A DNA stretch of 64,000 nucleotides from Epinephelus fuscoguttatus (Eukaryota > Chordata > Actinopteri > Perciformes > Serranidae): assembly GCF_011397635.1 (NCBI RefSeq), contig NC_064770.1:24411603-24475602 (forward strand), given 5' to 3'. The notes under the pieces are model-generated. The model was not told the DNA's origin and made no database searches. It saw nothing but the letters and a program-made list of their open reading frames with translations. The number at the start of each line of letters is the position of its first letter. Position 1 is the first letter of the stretch. This document shows, one piece after another, positions 49,141 through 59,821 of this stretch. The position numbers and the translations under genes were made by a program.

Positions 49141-52100
49141 ATGCAGCCCAGCAGCAACAGCAGCAGTGAGAAATCAGAGTTGCAGCAGCTGTGGGGAGGT
49201 TGGAGCACAATGGTGAAGCGTTATTATGATGACCCCAAGGTAACATGAAATTAAACACCTGAAACTCTCAAAAAAAGTTCTTTACTCTTTAATTTGTGTG
49301 CATGTTTGCTTTGCTTTTCTATTAGCAAATCATGTGTGTGCCCCCCCCCACCCCCACCCCCAGTATATTGATATAACATATAAAGAAAAAAAGCTAAAAC
49401 AGGCAATCATGCACCACTGTCTTAAAAAAAACCATCATGAGCACATATAATTATAATCATAAATAAACTTTACTGCGGTTCTGCTTTTGGTTTGCATGAT
49501 TGATGTTGCTGTACCCCCGCCGAACGTTCGACTGCTCTGGGTATAATCAATGACAAACACTGTAATGACTCTCTATTTAATTTCATTCAAATGTATTTAA
49601 AAAGTGGAAAACTAGATTGTAATGTAAGTGTTACGTGCTACATCACTGTTGAATGTTATTGTTTGTGTAAAGTGTTAGTATTTAATAAAAAGTGCCATAA
49701 AGAGTCATAGTATAGTATATCAGAAAAAGTCACAATACAGAATGTAATAAAAAAAGTCAAAGTGTAGTATGACAAAAAAGCCATAGTCATAATGTGACAA
49801 AAATGTCATAAAAAGTCATAGTATAATATGACAAAAAAAATCATAGTATAGCATGTCATAAAAAAGTCATGCCATAAAAAGTCAGTGTAGTATGTCATAA
49901 AAAAGCCATAGTATAGTATGTAAAAAAAAGTTTTAAAAAAAGTCATAGTATAATATGTAAAAAAAAAAAAAAAAAGTAAAACAAAAAAGGCATAAGTCAT
50001 ATGTATGTATGTCAAAAAAAGTCTTAAAATGTGTGGTATGTCATAAAAGAAATTATTTAAAAAATGTCATCATGTGTGCACTTCTCCTGTAAAGCCCTCA
50101 GTCATACAGTACGGGCCAAAAGTTTGGACACACCCTCTCATTCAATGCGTTTTCTTTATTTTCATGACTATTTACATTGTAGATTCTCACTGAAGGCATC
50201 AAAACTATGAATGAACACATGTGGAGTTATGTACTTAACAAAAAAAGGTGAAATAACTGAAAACATGTTTTATATTCTAGTTTCTTCAAAATAGCCACCC
50301 TTTGCTCTGATTACTGCTTTGCACACTCTTGGCATTCTCTCCATGAGCTTCAAGAGGTAGTCACCTGAAATGGTTTCCCCTTCATAGGTGTGCCTTATCA
50401 GGGTTAATTAGTGGAATTTCTTGCTTTATCAATGGGGTTGGGACCATCAGTTGTGTTGTGCAGAAGTCAGGTTAATACACAGCCGACAGCCCTATTGGAC
50501 AACTGTCAAAATTCATATTATGGCAAGAACCAATCAGCTAACTAAAGAAAAACGAGTGGCCATCATTACTTTAAGAAATGAAGGTCAGTCAGTCCGGAAA
50601 ATTGCAAAAACTTTAAATGTGTCCCCAAGTGGAGTCGCAAAAACCATCAAGCGCTACAGCGAAACTGGCACACATGAGGACCGACCCAGGAAAGGAAGAC
50701 CAAGAGTCACCTCTGCTTCTGAGGATAAGTTCATCCGAGTCACCAGCCTCAGAAATCGCAAGTTAACAGCAGCTCAGATCAGAGACCAGATGAATGCCAC
50801 ACAGAGTTCTAGCAGCAGAGCCCATCTCTAGAACAACTGTTAAGAGGAGACTGCGCGAATCAGGCCTTCATGGTCAAATAGCTGCTAGGAAACCACTGCT
50901 AAGGAGAGGCAACAAGCAGAAGAGATTTGTTTGGGCCAAGAAACACAAGGAATGGACATTAGACCAGTGGAAATCTGTGCTTTGGTCTGATGAGTCCAAA
51001 TTTGAGATCTTTGGTTCCAACCGCCGTGTCTTTGTGAGACGCAGAAAAGGTGAACGGATGGATTCCACATGCCTGGTTCCCACTGTGAAGCATGGAGGAG
51101 GAGGTGTGATGGTGTGGGGGTGTTTTGCTGGTGACACTGTTGGGGATTTATTCAAAATTGAAGGCACACTGAACCAGCATGGCTACCACAGCATCCTGCA
51201 GAGACATGCCATCCCATCCGGTTTGCGTTTAGTTGGACGATCATTTATTTTTCAACAGGACAATGACCCCAAACACACCTCCAGGCTGTGTAAGGGCTAT
51301 TTGACCAAGAAGGAGAGTGATGGAGTGCTGCGGCAGATGACCTGGCCTCCACAGTCACCGGACCTGAACCCAATCGAGATGGTTTGGGGTGAGCTGGACC
51401 GCAGAGTGAAGGCAAAGGGGCCAACAAGTGCTAAACACCTCTGGGAACTCCTTCAAGACTGTTGGAAAACCATTTCAGGTGACTACCTCTTGAAGCTCAT
51501 GGAGAGAATGCCAAGAGTGTGCAAAGCAGTAATCAGAGCAAAGGGTGGCTATTTTGAAGAAACTAGAATATAAAACATGTTTTCAGTTATTTCACCTTTT
51601 TTTGTTAAGTACATAACTCCATGTGTTCATTCATAGTTTTGATGCCTTCAGTGAGAATCTACAATGTAAATAGTCATGAAAATAAAGAAAATGCATTGAA
51701 TGAGAAGGTGTGTCCAAACTTTTGGCCTGTACTGTATGTTGGCTCCCTAAAATGGCACTCAGTCATCAAACCTTTGAGAACCCCTCATCTAAAATTTCCT
51801 TACAAAATGCTCTAAAATGGTCAGTTTAGCTGCTGAGTTTCTAAAATGTCTCTGGTGGGGAATCTCCCAGTCCTCCCTGAAGGGTTGGGTCACACAAGGT
51901 GCACAGAGTCATCTCCTCCCCTGATGTTAAATAGGTGATTACAGCCATGGTGTCTCTCTCTCTCTAACAGGTAGCACATCTGATGAACACAAGAATCGGG
52001 CAGTACCTCAGCACCCACCCTGTCTTCGCTCTGACAGTGCTGCTGTTTGGCGCCATGGCCGCACTGCCTGTCGGGCTTTTCCTTTCTTTTGCTCTTGTGA

Positions 52101-53318
52101 CCTTTATAATGGCAGCAGTAGGTTTTGTTTTCTTTGAAGGTATGTGTGAGTACGTCAAACTCAATTTTCTATCCTCTACAAGCTGAAATGTACTCACCTG
52201 ACAGTCTTTTCTATTAACCAAAACCTTATTTCTGTCTGTCAGGGTTCCTCTTGTTTATAGGAGGCGTTACTCTGCTGTGCGTGCTCACCGGTATCGCCTT
52301 CTTCTCTGTCATGGCTTCATTCATCTTCAGTGCCCTTTATATCATCATCACCAACATCTTTCACCGCTATTACCCACATCTGAAAAAGGTACTGAGAATT
52401 AGCAAGAGTTAACAAGTGTTTTTTTGTTTGTTTTTGTTTTTTTGTTTTTGTTTTTTTTTTTCAAGATATTTTTTGGGGCTTTTTAGCCTTTAATGTACAG
52501 GACAGACAAGTGTGAAGGGGGGGGAGAGGGAGGGAGTGACACGCAGCAAAGGGCCACAGGCCAGAGTCGAACCCGGGCCGCTGCGGCAGAGTTAGTGTTT
52601 GTTGCTGCAAAGATTACTCGTTAATTGATTAGCAGTCAACTATTACATTAATGTAAGGCTAATGCGATAATTGATTAGTCAGTTTGATTAATTTTTCAAA
52701 GAAAAAAAGTCAAAATTCTCTGATTCAAGCTTTTAAAATGTCAAATTTTCTGGTTACTTTACACCTCTGTGACAGTAAGTTGAATATCTATGGGCTGTGG
52801 AAAAAAACAAGACATTTGAAGATGTCATCTTGGGCTTTGGGAAACACTGATTTATCACCATTTTTGGATAATTTATAGCCCAAACAATTAATTGATTAAT
52901 AGAAAAAAAAATAATCGACAGATTTATCAACAATATAAATAATCATTGGTTGCAGCCCTAGCACACCAAGGACTCAGAGTGCGTTTTGAAAAGAAAAGGA
53001 TGGCTGCACACATGATTTATTACTTTCCCAGGGTGTCTACAGGTCCTTAAAAAGTCTTGAATTCAATGTTACAACAATAGGACCTTAGAATAAAAACAGT
53101 ATTAAATTTAAATGTATTTTTTACCTGTACCTGTAGACACCCTGTTTCCACCGCACATGATGTTTTTTAACATTTTTACATTCATGTTAAAATGTCTGAC
53201 ATTGTCTCCACATTATATTTATTTTCCTTCTCTGTTGTCCTTTATTTCTTACCAGCAAAGGAAAGTCCAGGAGACGGAGAGTGAATCTGACACTTCAGAA
53301 ATGAAAGACACGCAGTAG
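49141..53318 (+). CDS. ldaf1: Lipid droplet assembly factor 1 (TMEM159/promethin)
   Basis: Four coding exons: 49141-49239, 51971-52139, 52243-52388 and 53256-53318, all with GT/AG introns and consistent phases. They join to 477 nt (158 residues plus stop); human LDAF1 is about 161. In mammals this ER membrane protein partners seipin and marks sites of lipid droplet birth. Exon 1 ends WSTMVKRYYDDPK; exon 2 has RIGQYLSTHPVFALTVLL and the hairpin-forming hydrophobic stretch MAALPVGLFLSFALV; exon 3 adds GGVTLLCVLTGIAFFSVMAS. These align with the QYLDSHP and GGFSLLCIL parts of the mammalian protein. The short polar tail TESESDTSEMKDTQ is fish-like. ATG 49141 is the first after the acceptor at 49118-49119 (or 49122-49123). 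Intron 1 holds a Tc1-type transposon and an AT-rich array; intron 3 holds a SINE and a MITE. Confidence 0.93.
49690..50075. repeat. AT-rich array, CATAGTATAG family, in ldaf1 intron 1
   Basis: Short units AAAAAGTCATAGTATAGTATG with variable A runs, the same core as 41590-42510. It ends about 30 bp before the transposon at 50107. Confidence 0.8.
50107..51734 (+). mobile_element. Tc1/mariner DD38E (Intruder-like) transposon, nearly intact
   Basis: A 1628-bp element flanked by TA (50105-50106 and 51735-51736). The ends are CAGTACGGGCCAAAAGTTTG and, on the minus strand, CAGTACAGGCCAAAAGTTTG. The inverted repeats run about 270 bp (50107-50376 and 51466-51734) and are nearly identical throughout, so the right one covers the last 36 codons of the transposase. 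The element lies in ldaf1 intron 1 in the sense direction. High TIR identity suggests a recent insertion, or homogenised ends. Confidence 0.95.
50520..51573 (+). pseudogene. Tc1-type transposase, one frameshift
   Basis: A DDE transposase broken by a net one-base insertion near 50817-50825: the first frame stops at 50831 and the rest continues in another frame to the TAA at 51571-51573. Start ATG 50520 (MARTNQLTKEKR). Order: paired-like HTH (NEGQSVRKIAKTLNVSPSGV), GRPR motif, second HTH with TAAQIRDQM and TTVKRRLRESG, then the catalytic core: first Asp in WSDESKFEIFGS, a glycine-rich GGGGVMVWGC, second Asp in FQQDNDPKHTS, Glu in LNPIEMVW. I count 38 residues between the second Asp and the Glu, not 34, which is the signature of the DD38E Intruder group. 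All three catalytic residues are present, so the frameshift is the only visible lesion. Confidence 0.93.
52440..52592 (-). mobile_element. tRNA-derived SINE, 5'-truncated
   Basis: The minus strand carries a perfect pol III B box (GTTCGACTC at 52564-52572) and CCCTTTGCTGCGTGTCACTC, GTCCTGTACATTAAAGGC and an A-rich tail, the same family as 32668-32823. The A-box head is missing. It lies in ldaf1 intron 3 just after the exon 3 donor. Confidence 0.75.
52605..52963. repeat. hAT-like relic with TTAATTGATTA motifs
   Basis: The right end, on the minus strand, is TAGGGCTGCAACCAATGATT, a familiar fish hAT-type terminus. ATTAATTGATTAG-like words lie near both ends. It is decayed and has no coding content. 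Within ldaf1 intron 3. Confidence 0.5.
53029..53144. mobile_element. 116-bp MITE with perfect 16-bp TIRs
   Basis: Left CAGGGTGTCTACAGGT and right ACCTGTAGACACCCTG are exact complements. TTTCC occurs on both flanks (53024-53028 and 53145-53149). Terminal style is hAT-like. In ldaf1 intron 3, ending 111 bp before the last exon. Confidence 0.85.
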
Positions 53319-53615
53319 CTCAATTCTTCTTCTCTCTCGATTGTCAGCTCTCAGGTGAAAGAAGGTCAGAATCGCCGAGGGTACGAACGCCTTAAATCAG
53401 CACTACTGAAGAGACCCTTGAATGTAATATGTGTAACAGATTTCCTAAGCACAAAGATTCCCTAATTGTTACTGTGTGTCTACAGCCTAAATATTATGGC
53501 TGAATATTTTTCTATAATGCCTGATTGTAACTATCTCTATGCTTAATATAAGTTTAAAATATCTTTGACAGCCAAAGCATGGAATAACTAATCTTTGAAC
53601 TGCCTTACTAGTTAA

Positions 53616-54392
53616 AGCTACAGTGCGTAACTTCTGTTGCCTCCCAGCGGATAATGCGTTATTACAACTAATAAGCCGGCGGCACTTCCATGTACACAGA
53701 GTAACACTCGTCAGTCGCCACACACCGTGTAAACAGAGTAACACTCGCTACACACCATGTACACAAGGCTACACAACGTGGCGAACACCAGGCTGCTAAC
53801 ATTGCATAACGTTCATAGCACCATTTCCAAGAAAATAATAAAGTACTAGGTCCAGTACATGTAACAGCAACACATACTACTCATAATATAATTATAAACC
53901 AAGTCACTTACTTATCCAACAGCAGCAAGGCAACATCCGTGTCTGCCCTCAGCCCAATTTTTTCCTTCAGGGCTCTCCACCGAGGAAAAGCAACGCCAAT
54001 ACAAATCCTTGTTTGCCTTCTCTGTCGGTCACTTTCCTTCTTTGCTAATAGACCTTCAGCCGAACGTCCAGGCTTTTTCTTTGTGGTAGGATCCACTTCT
54101 GAACCGTGTCTCAGCCGCTTCTTTGTTGCTTTCTCTTTCTACCTGCGCTCTACCTCTTGCTGTGACACTCTCCGCTCTTCCTCCCCCTCCCTTCTTGTTG
54201 TGAGGAAGCATTTCCTGTGCGCCAGCGCGGGAATGTCGCCGGTCGACACGCATACTAAAAATGATATATATTGAAAAATACCGCAAGATGTTAGAGGAGC
54301 CGATCGGCTTAATCAGCATTGTGTCATCTCCTCTAGTAGTGGCTTGGGTGAAACGGACATTTACAGACCTGTAGAAGTTACACACTATAGCT
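53616..54392. mobile_element. piggyBac-type non-autonomous element
   Basis: Flanked by TTAA on both sides (53612-53615 and 54393-54396). Ends are AGCTACAGTGCGTAACTTCT and, on the minus strand, AGCTATAGTGTGTAACTTCT. TTAA target duplications are characteristic of piggyBac. It carries a 62-codon minus-strand frame (53908-54096; RRQTRICIGVAFPRWRALKE, ADTDVALLLLDK) with no transposase similarity that I can see, and an AATAAA at 53837. It lies about 300 bp after the ldaf1 stop. Confidence 0.8.
53837..53842 (+). terminator. First AATAAA after ldaf1 stop
   Basis: I found no AATAAA between the stop (53318) and this site, which lies inside the inserted TTAA element. Use as the ldaf1 polyadenylation signal is inferred. 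Confidence 0.3.
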
Positions 54393-54769
54393 TTAAATAC
54401 AGGAGGCTTATTTTAGTCTCATCTGTATATTCTTTGCACTATGCACATATCTTGAACTGACGGCTCATTTCAAGAGAAAAATGCTGGCTCGTGACTGAAC
54501 ACTGTGCACTATTCTAGTTTCCACATTATGATTTATAAATGCATGTGTATGTTGTGTATGTCTGCAGATATCTGATGCACGTGCAAATGAGGCGAGAAAA
54601 GCACTACAAAGTACTGTTACTTGTTTATGTTTGCTGTTACCTTTAAAGGAGCTCTATACGACATGCTGAACACTAATACAGCAGCAAATATCTATTTGCT
54701 ATTAAAAGATGTAATGGAGTGATGGCATCCTGAGCAGAGAAGAAAGCCCAGCTGAAAAAATATGGAAAT

Positions 54770-56220
54770 GAGTTCTTTTGCACTTTCGGTTCCCTCGTCC
54801 ATAAATCAATGGGTTTTTAGTTAGTTGCCCTAAATAAGGTCTGTGGTAAACTCAAGCTTAAAGGAGATTTTCAAGTTTTATTCTATGACATAAAATATGT
54901 CAGTAAATACCCTACTTAAAATGAGTTAGCATTTTAGCACTCTCGCTTTCTCGTCCAAAGGTCAATGGATTTTTGTTTAGATGCCTGAAATAAGATCAGT
55001 GGTTACCACAAGCTTAACAGATTTTCATGTTTTATTCTATGACATAAAATACGTCAGTAAATATCCTACTTGTGAATTTTTAAATGTAGGAACTGTAAAC
55101 CTAAACCTAAACTAAATGCTAACACTAGCATGTCAACATGTTCACAATGACACTGCTAACATGCTGTTGTTAAGAATGTGTGATGTCTGGCATGTTGGAA
55201 TTTTAACATTCACCTAAACAGTGCCCCAGGAAGAAGTCCTAAAACCTGGAGATGAGTCAGCATTTTAACACTCCCACTTTCTTGTCAGAAACGAGTTAGC
55301 ATTTTAGCACTCCCGCTTTCTCATCTAAAGGTCAATGGATTTTTGGTTAGATGCCTGAAATAAGGTCAGTGGTAACCACAAGCTTTAGAGATTTTCACGT
55401 TTTGTTCTATGACATAAAATACGTCAGTAAATGCCCCACTCGTAAATTTTTGAATATAGGAACTGTGAAGCTAAACCTAAGCTAAATGCTAACACTAGCA
55501 TGTCAACGTGTTCACAATGACACTGCTAACATGCTGTTGTTAAGAATGTGTGATGTCTGGCATGTTGGCATTTTAACATTCACCTAAACAGTGCCCCAGG
55601 AAGAAGGCCTAAAACCTGGAGATGAGTCAGCATTTTAGCACTCCCGCTTTCTTGACTAAAGGTCAATGGAATTTTGGTTAGATCCCTGAAATAAGGTGAA
55701 TGGTTACCACAAGCTTAAGAGATTTTCACATTTTGTTCTATGACATAAAATACATGATTTTTTAAGCTTTTATGTGTCTTTAAAAAGGCGGTTGCTAGTA
55801 AGTGGCTAAATGAGACTACAAAACAACATCACGCCATGTTAACCTCTTCACAGTGACAGTGCTAACATGCTATTGTTAAGAGAGTGTGATTTTTGGCATG
55901 TTCAACATTTAAGTTTAGCATGTTGGCATTTTAAAGTTTGCTAGTACTGTGCCCCAGGAACAAGTCCTAAAACCCAGAAATGAGTTAGCATTTTAGCACT
56001 CCAGCTTTCTCATCTGAAGGTCAATGGATTTTTGGTTAGATGCCTGAAATAAGGTCTATGGTTACCACAAGCAGAGACTTCCACATCTTGTTCTACGACA
56101 TAAAATACATGATTTTTTAAGCTTTTATGTGTCTTTAAAAAGGCGGTTGCTAGTAAGTGGCTAAGTGAGACTACAAAACAACATCACGCCAAAAACACCT
56201 TTACAGCCTTGTGTTGACAA
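54770..56220. repeat. Tandem duplication, about 330-370-bp units
   Basis: The word GGTCAATGGATTTTTG (or a one-base variant) occurs at about 54960, 55330, 55661 and 56019, with a partial unit from about 54790. Each unit has GAGTTAGCATTTTAGCACTC, TATGACATAAAATA(C/T)GT, AGCATGTCAAC and GTGCCCCAGGAAGAAG in the same order. Later units carry an extra block (AAAAAGGCGGTTGCTAGTAA). Non-coding. Confidence 0.85.
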
Positions 56221-57554
56221 CGCTTGATGGTATTAACTTTAACTTTCCTTTAAAAGTGTTGTACGTTTTTTCAAATGCTCATCTGGATTAATATTTGCTC
56301 TGGTCTTCTGTCCAAACAGATGGAGAAAATGTTATGGTCTTTGAAATAAATGGATCCAAAACATTGTATTGTTGGTGACAGCTTATGTGGTAAAACTGAA
56401 GTCTGATTTATCAATGTGATTTAACGCCTATACATTTTTCCTCAAGAGAGAATATCCTCATGTATTTCAAAGAACTTGAGATAAGTTTGGGAACAAACGG
56501 TTTCAGTATGTATTTTGGTTGGAATAATCTTTATTAGAATAAACTGAGTTTACTAAACACATTATGTTCTGTGTGAAGTTTGTCACCATTATTCCTGTCA
56601 TCTTTTTCAAAGGGGAAGTTTCTATGTGCTTCCTACCATGGGAGTGGGTTAGTGGGATGATGGGTAGGAAATGTTTTTATCAGTTTTATACATGTGTGAC
56701 CTGTATGCTGAGGAGGCAAACATATGTAATATACTTAATTTGATTCAATGTAAATGTTGCTTCCTTGACATATTTAGTTTTGTTGTTTCAAAGACTCAAA
56801 AAATATAGTAACATAATAATATAGTAATGTAGGCCTAGTATACTTCTACCCTACTACATTTCAGAGGGAATTACTGCACTTCTTAAGCCACTGGGCTACA
56901 ATTATTTGGCAGATTTAGTTACTTTACAAATCAAGATTTCTGCACACAAAACAAATAATTAAATAATTAATTAAACTACATACAAGTATGGCTGAAGCAA
57001 TTAGTCAATCGACAGAATATAAAATCAACAATTTTAATAACTGTAATTTATCAAGCAAAAATGCCAAACATTTAATGGATCCAACTTAAAAATTGTGAGG
57101 ATTTGCTGCTCTCTTTTAATTATTTCTCTTTTATTTTTTAATAATTTTGAGGTTTGTACTATGTTTTGTACAAGAGCATTGTGAAGCACTTTGGGTTCTG
57201 GATAATTGTGACGGCACTTGTTACTGAAACTTTACAAACCAAACAGTCAGTAGATTCGTCAGGAATCACATTAATCCAGAACGATAATTACCATTAGCTG
57301 CTTGCAGTCCTGTAGTTACCTCAACCAACTACAACAGTGAAATCCTGCTTTTACATTAATGCATGAGTAATAATAATCTAATGACACCACATACACAAGT
57401 GTACAGCAGGAATACGGGATACTGGGGTCACTGCTACGAGTCATCCATCCACATACTTGGCACAAAGTCAAACACGTTCTCGGTAGATGTTGCCTCTGGC
57501 AATGGACAGGATCTCAAGGCAAACCGGTCCCCTTCCTTCCTCGAGTCAGAGGAA
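56221..57554. other. Intergenic, no gene seen
   Basis: AT-rich sequence with AATAAA hexamers near 56345 and 56538 that could serve an extended ldaf1 3' end. No exon. Confidence 0.5.
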
Positions 57555-58305
57555 GGAAGGGGTCCAGTTTGGTGACTTCAGAACTGCATCTGTTGTTTGC
57601 AGATGGTGTGGTTCTGTTGACTTCATCACACAGTGAATTCCAGCATGCACTGGGAGCAGTTTGCAGCCGAGTGTAAAGTGGTTGGGATGAGAATTAGTAC
57701 CTCCAAATCTGAGGCCATGGTTCTCCTCTGGATTGCCCTCTCCGGGTTGAGAGAGAGTTACTGCCCCAAGCTATGGAGTTTAATTATCTCTGGGTCTTGC
57801 TCACGAGTGAGGGTAGACGGGAGCTTGAGATGGATCGGCAGTTTAGTACGGCGTCTGCAGTGATGCAGGCACTGTGTCGAAACATTGTAGTGAAGAGGGA
57901 GCCGAGCCAGAAGGGGAAGCTTTCGATTTACTGGTCCATCTACGTCTCAACCCTCACCTATGGTCATGAGCGCTGGGTAATGATCAAAAGAATGAGATCG
58001 CAGATAAGCAGCCGAAATGAGTTTCCTCCGTGGGGTGGCTGGGCTCAACCTCAGAGATAGGGTAAGGAGCTTGGAAATCCAGAGGGAGCTCGGAGTAGAG
58101 CCGCTGCTCCTTCATGTAGAAAGGGGTCAGTTGAGGTGGTTTGGGCATCTAATCAGGATGCCTCCGGTTAGACGTGATCTGGGCACGTCCAACTGGTAGG
58201 AACCCCCGGGGTACGCTAGAGGGATATCATATCTCATCTGGCCTGGGAATGCCTTGGCGTCCCCCAGGAGGAGCTGGAAAGCCTTGCTGGGGAGATGGAC
58301 GTCAG
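57555..58305 (+). mobile_element. Rex3/RTE-like LINE fragment, copy 3
   Basis: The plus strand holds the active-site block with a changed motif (LLFADGVVLLTSS: FADG in place of FADD), then EFNYLWVLLTSEGRRELEMD, LTYGHERWVMIKRM and LRDRVRSLEIQRELGVEPLL, in several frames. It ends near CAGGAGGAGCTGGAAAGCCT without a clear GATG tail. A perfect 14-bp palindrome (CCCCTTCCTTCCTC, loop of 6, complement) sits at 57529-57562, at the 5' junction. Dead copy. Confidence 0.8.
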
Positions 58306-59821
58306 GACATTTTTCTTCGAGTATTTTTTCATTTTCTGATTATACTTACATCCTTTTACTTGAGTAACATTTACAGTACTGGTTTACTTTTAACAGAGTA
58401 TATTTACAATGTGCTCTTGATACATTAACTTCTGTCAAAGCTCTTAACACTTCCCTTTACCACTTTCCATGGTGCAACTTGGCGCTGGTTATCAGTACTC
58501 AATACCTATAGGGTATCGACCAAAATAATCCAGCACCAAGTAATATCAAAACTTCTCCAGTTACATGATACCTACATTTGATCCTTTTTGTACAAAGATC
58601 TAGAAAAATGTGACTATTTGCATGGTTTTGTTCACAACCACTCACCGTGAGCATTTTTCTGCCAGAGCAGCTTCAACTCATACAGTCTGTGGTGTGATGA
58701 AATCGAGAGAGGTGTATTTGATGGAGCTGGCAGTTTAGCATATTGAGATGTCAACATAGCGTTCAGTATCAGTATCAGTACCACTTTAAGGGTAATGGTA
58801 TTGGTACTGGTATTGTGAATTTTTAATGATACCCAGTGGTCAAACATTCCATAATTTACTTTTAATTCGCGCAAATTCACAATAGCTGTGACCATATACA
58901 TGCATTCACACAACCTGACAAGCATTTGTCATTAGTCAAATAATGACTTCCTACTACAACCAGTCCATGAGCAATTAAAGTGGACAAGGCAAAATGGTGT
59001 CTCTTTCAACAAAATTTGATCATGTTATGTGACTCCAACTTTGTTTTAACACCCAATTTGGCATGAGCAGTTAGTCAGCTATCCTTTGGCTCATCTTTTT
59101 CAAGTCTTTGAATCCATTTAGAAGTCATGCTATGCCCTTTTAGCCACGTCTTCACACACACTTAACCTTCATGCCAAGTTTCAGGCTCCTAGAAAAAACT
59201 GTGACTGCCAAAGGGTGGGAAAATTTTTGTGGACCTACCAAGCGAGCAACCAACAGAGCTGCTGGTCACCGCTAAGAAAAACTAAAAGGTGATCCTCTTA
59301 TCTGGCATTATATTAATAATCAAACAACGACACTGGTGGGTGATCCTCATAAAATCTTTAATGGAGGTGATATCATGCAAAAAAAGACATAAAAAGTTGA
59401 AATAATCCTTTAGGAATGACTAATCTGAAAAAATTGAAGTTAACAAGAGGCCTTTGATTTTCCTAGAGATGTACCCATTTAACACCGTCATCACCCCTGC
59501 ACAATTATAGACCAGCACCATGTCCAATCTGTTTAACTGTTCACACTCCAGACATACATTGAAATGTCAGAACCAGTCAAAGTGCTGGAGGATTCTCCTG
59601 CCAAATATTATTATTCAGCCGTTTCTTATTGCTCAACTTTACTGATTCCAACCTTGAGATAACTGACAAATCACCGCTGGAAGGTGTTCATGAGTTTGTT
59701 ACTGGGGTGCAGTACGCTCAGAAATAACATTTGTGCTCTATCTATATCCAAAATGTGATGTATCACTGCTGAGAGATTGTGTGACATCTATATTATTAAA
59801 GCTGTAGAACAATGGATGCAT
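58306..59821. other. Intergenic, no gene seen
   Basis: Contains a fragment of a common fish repeat at about 59000-59285 (ATGCCAAGTTTCAGGCTCCT, CCTACCAAGCGAGCAACCAA). No exon. Confidence 0.5.

Noticed and set aside
50874..51427. Minus-strand ORFs over the transposon
   Set aside because: Antisense shadows of the transposase.
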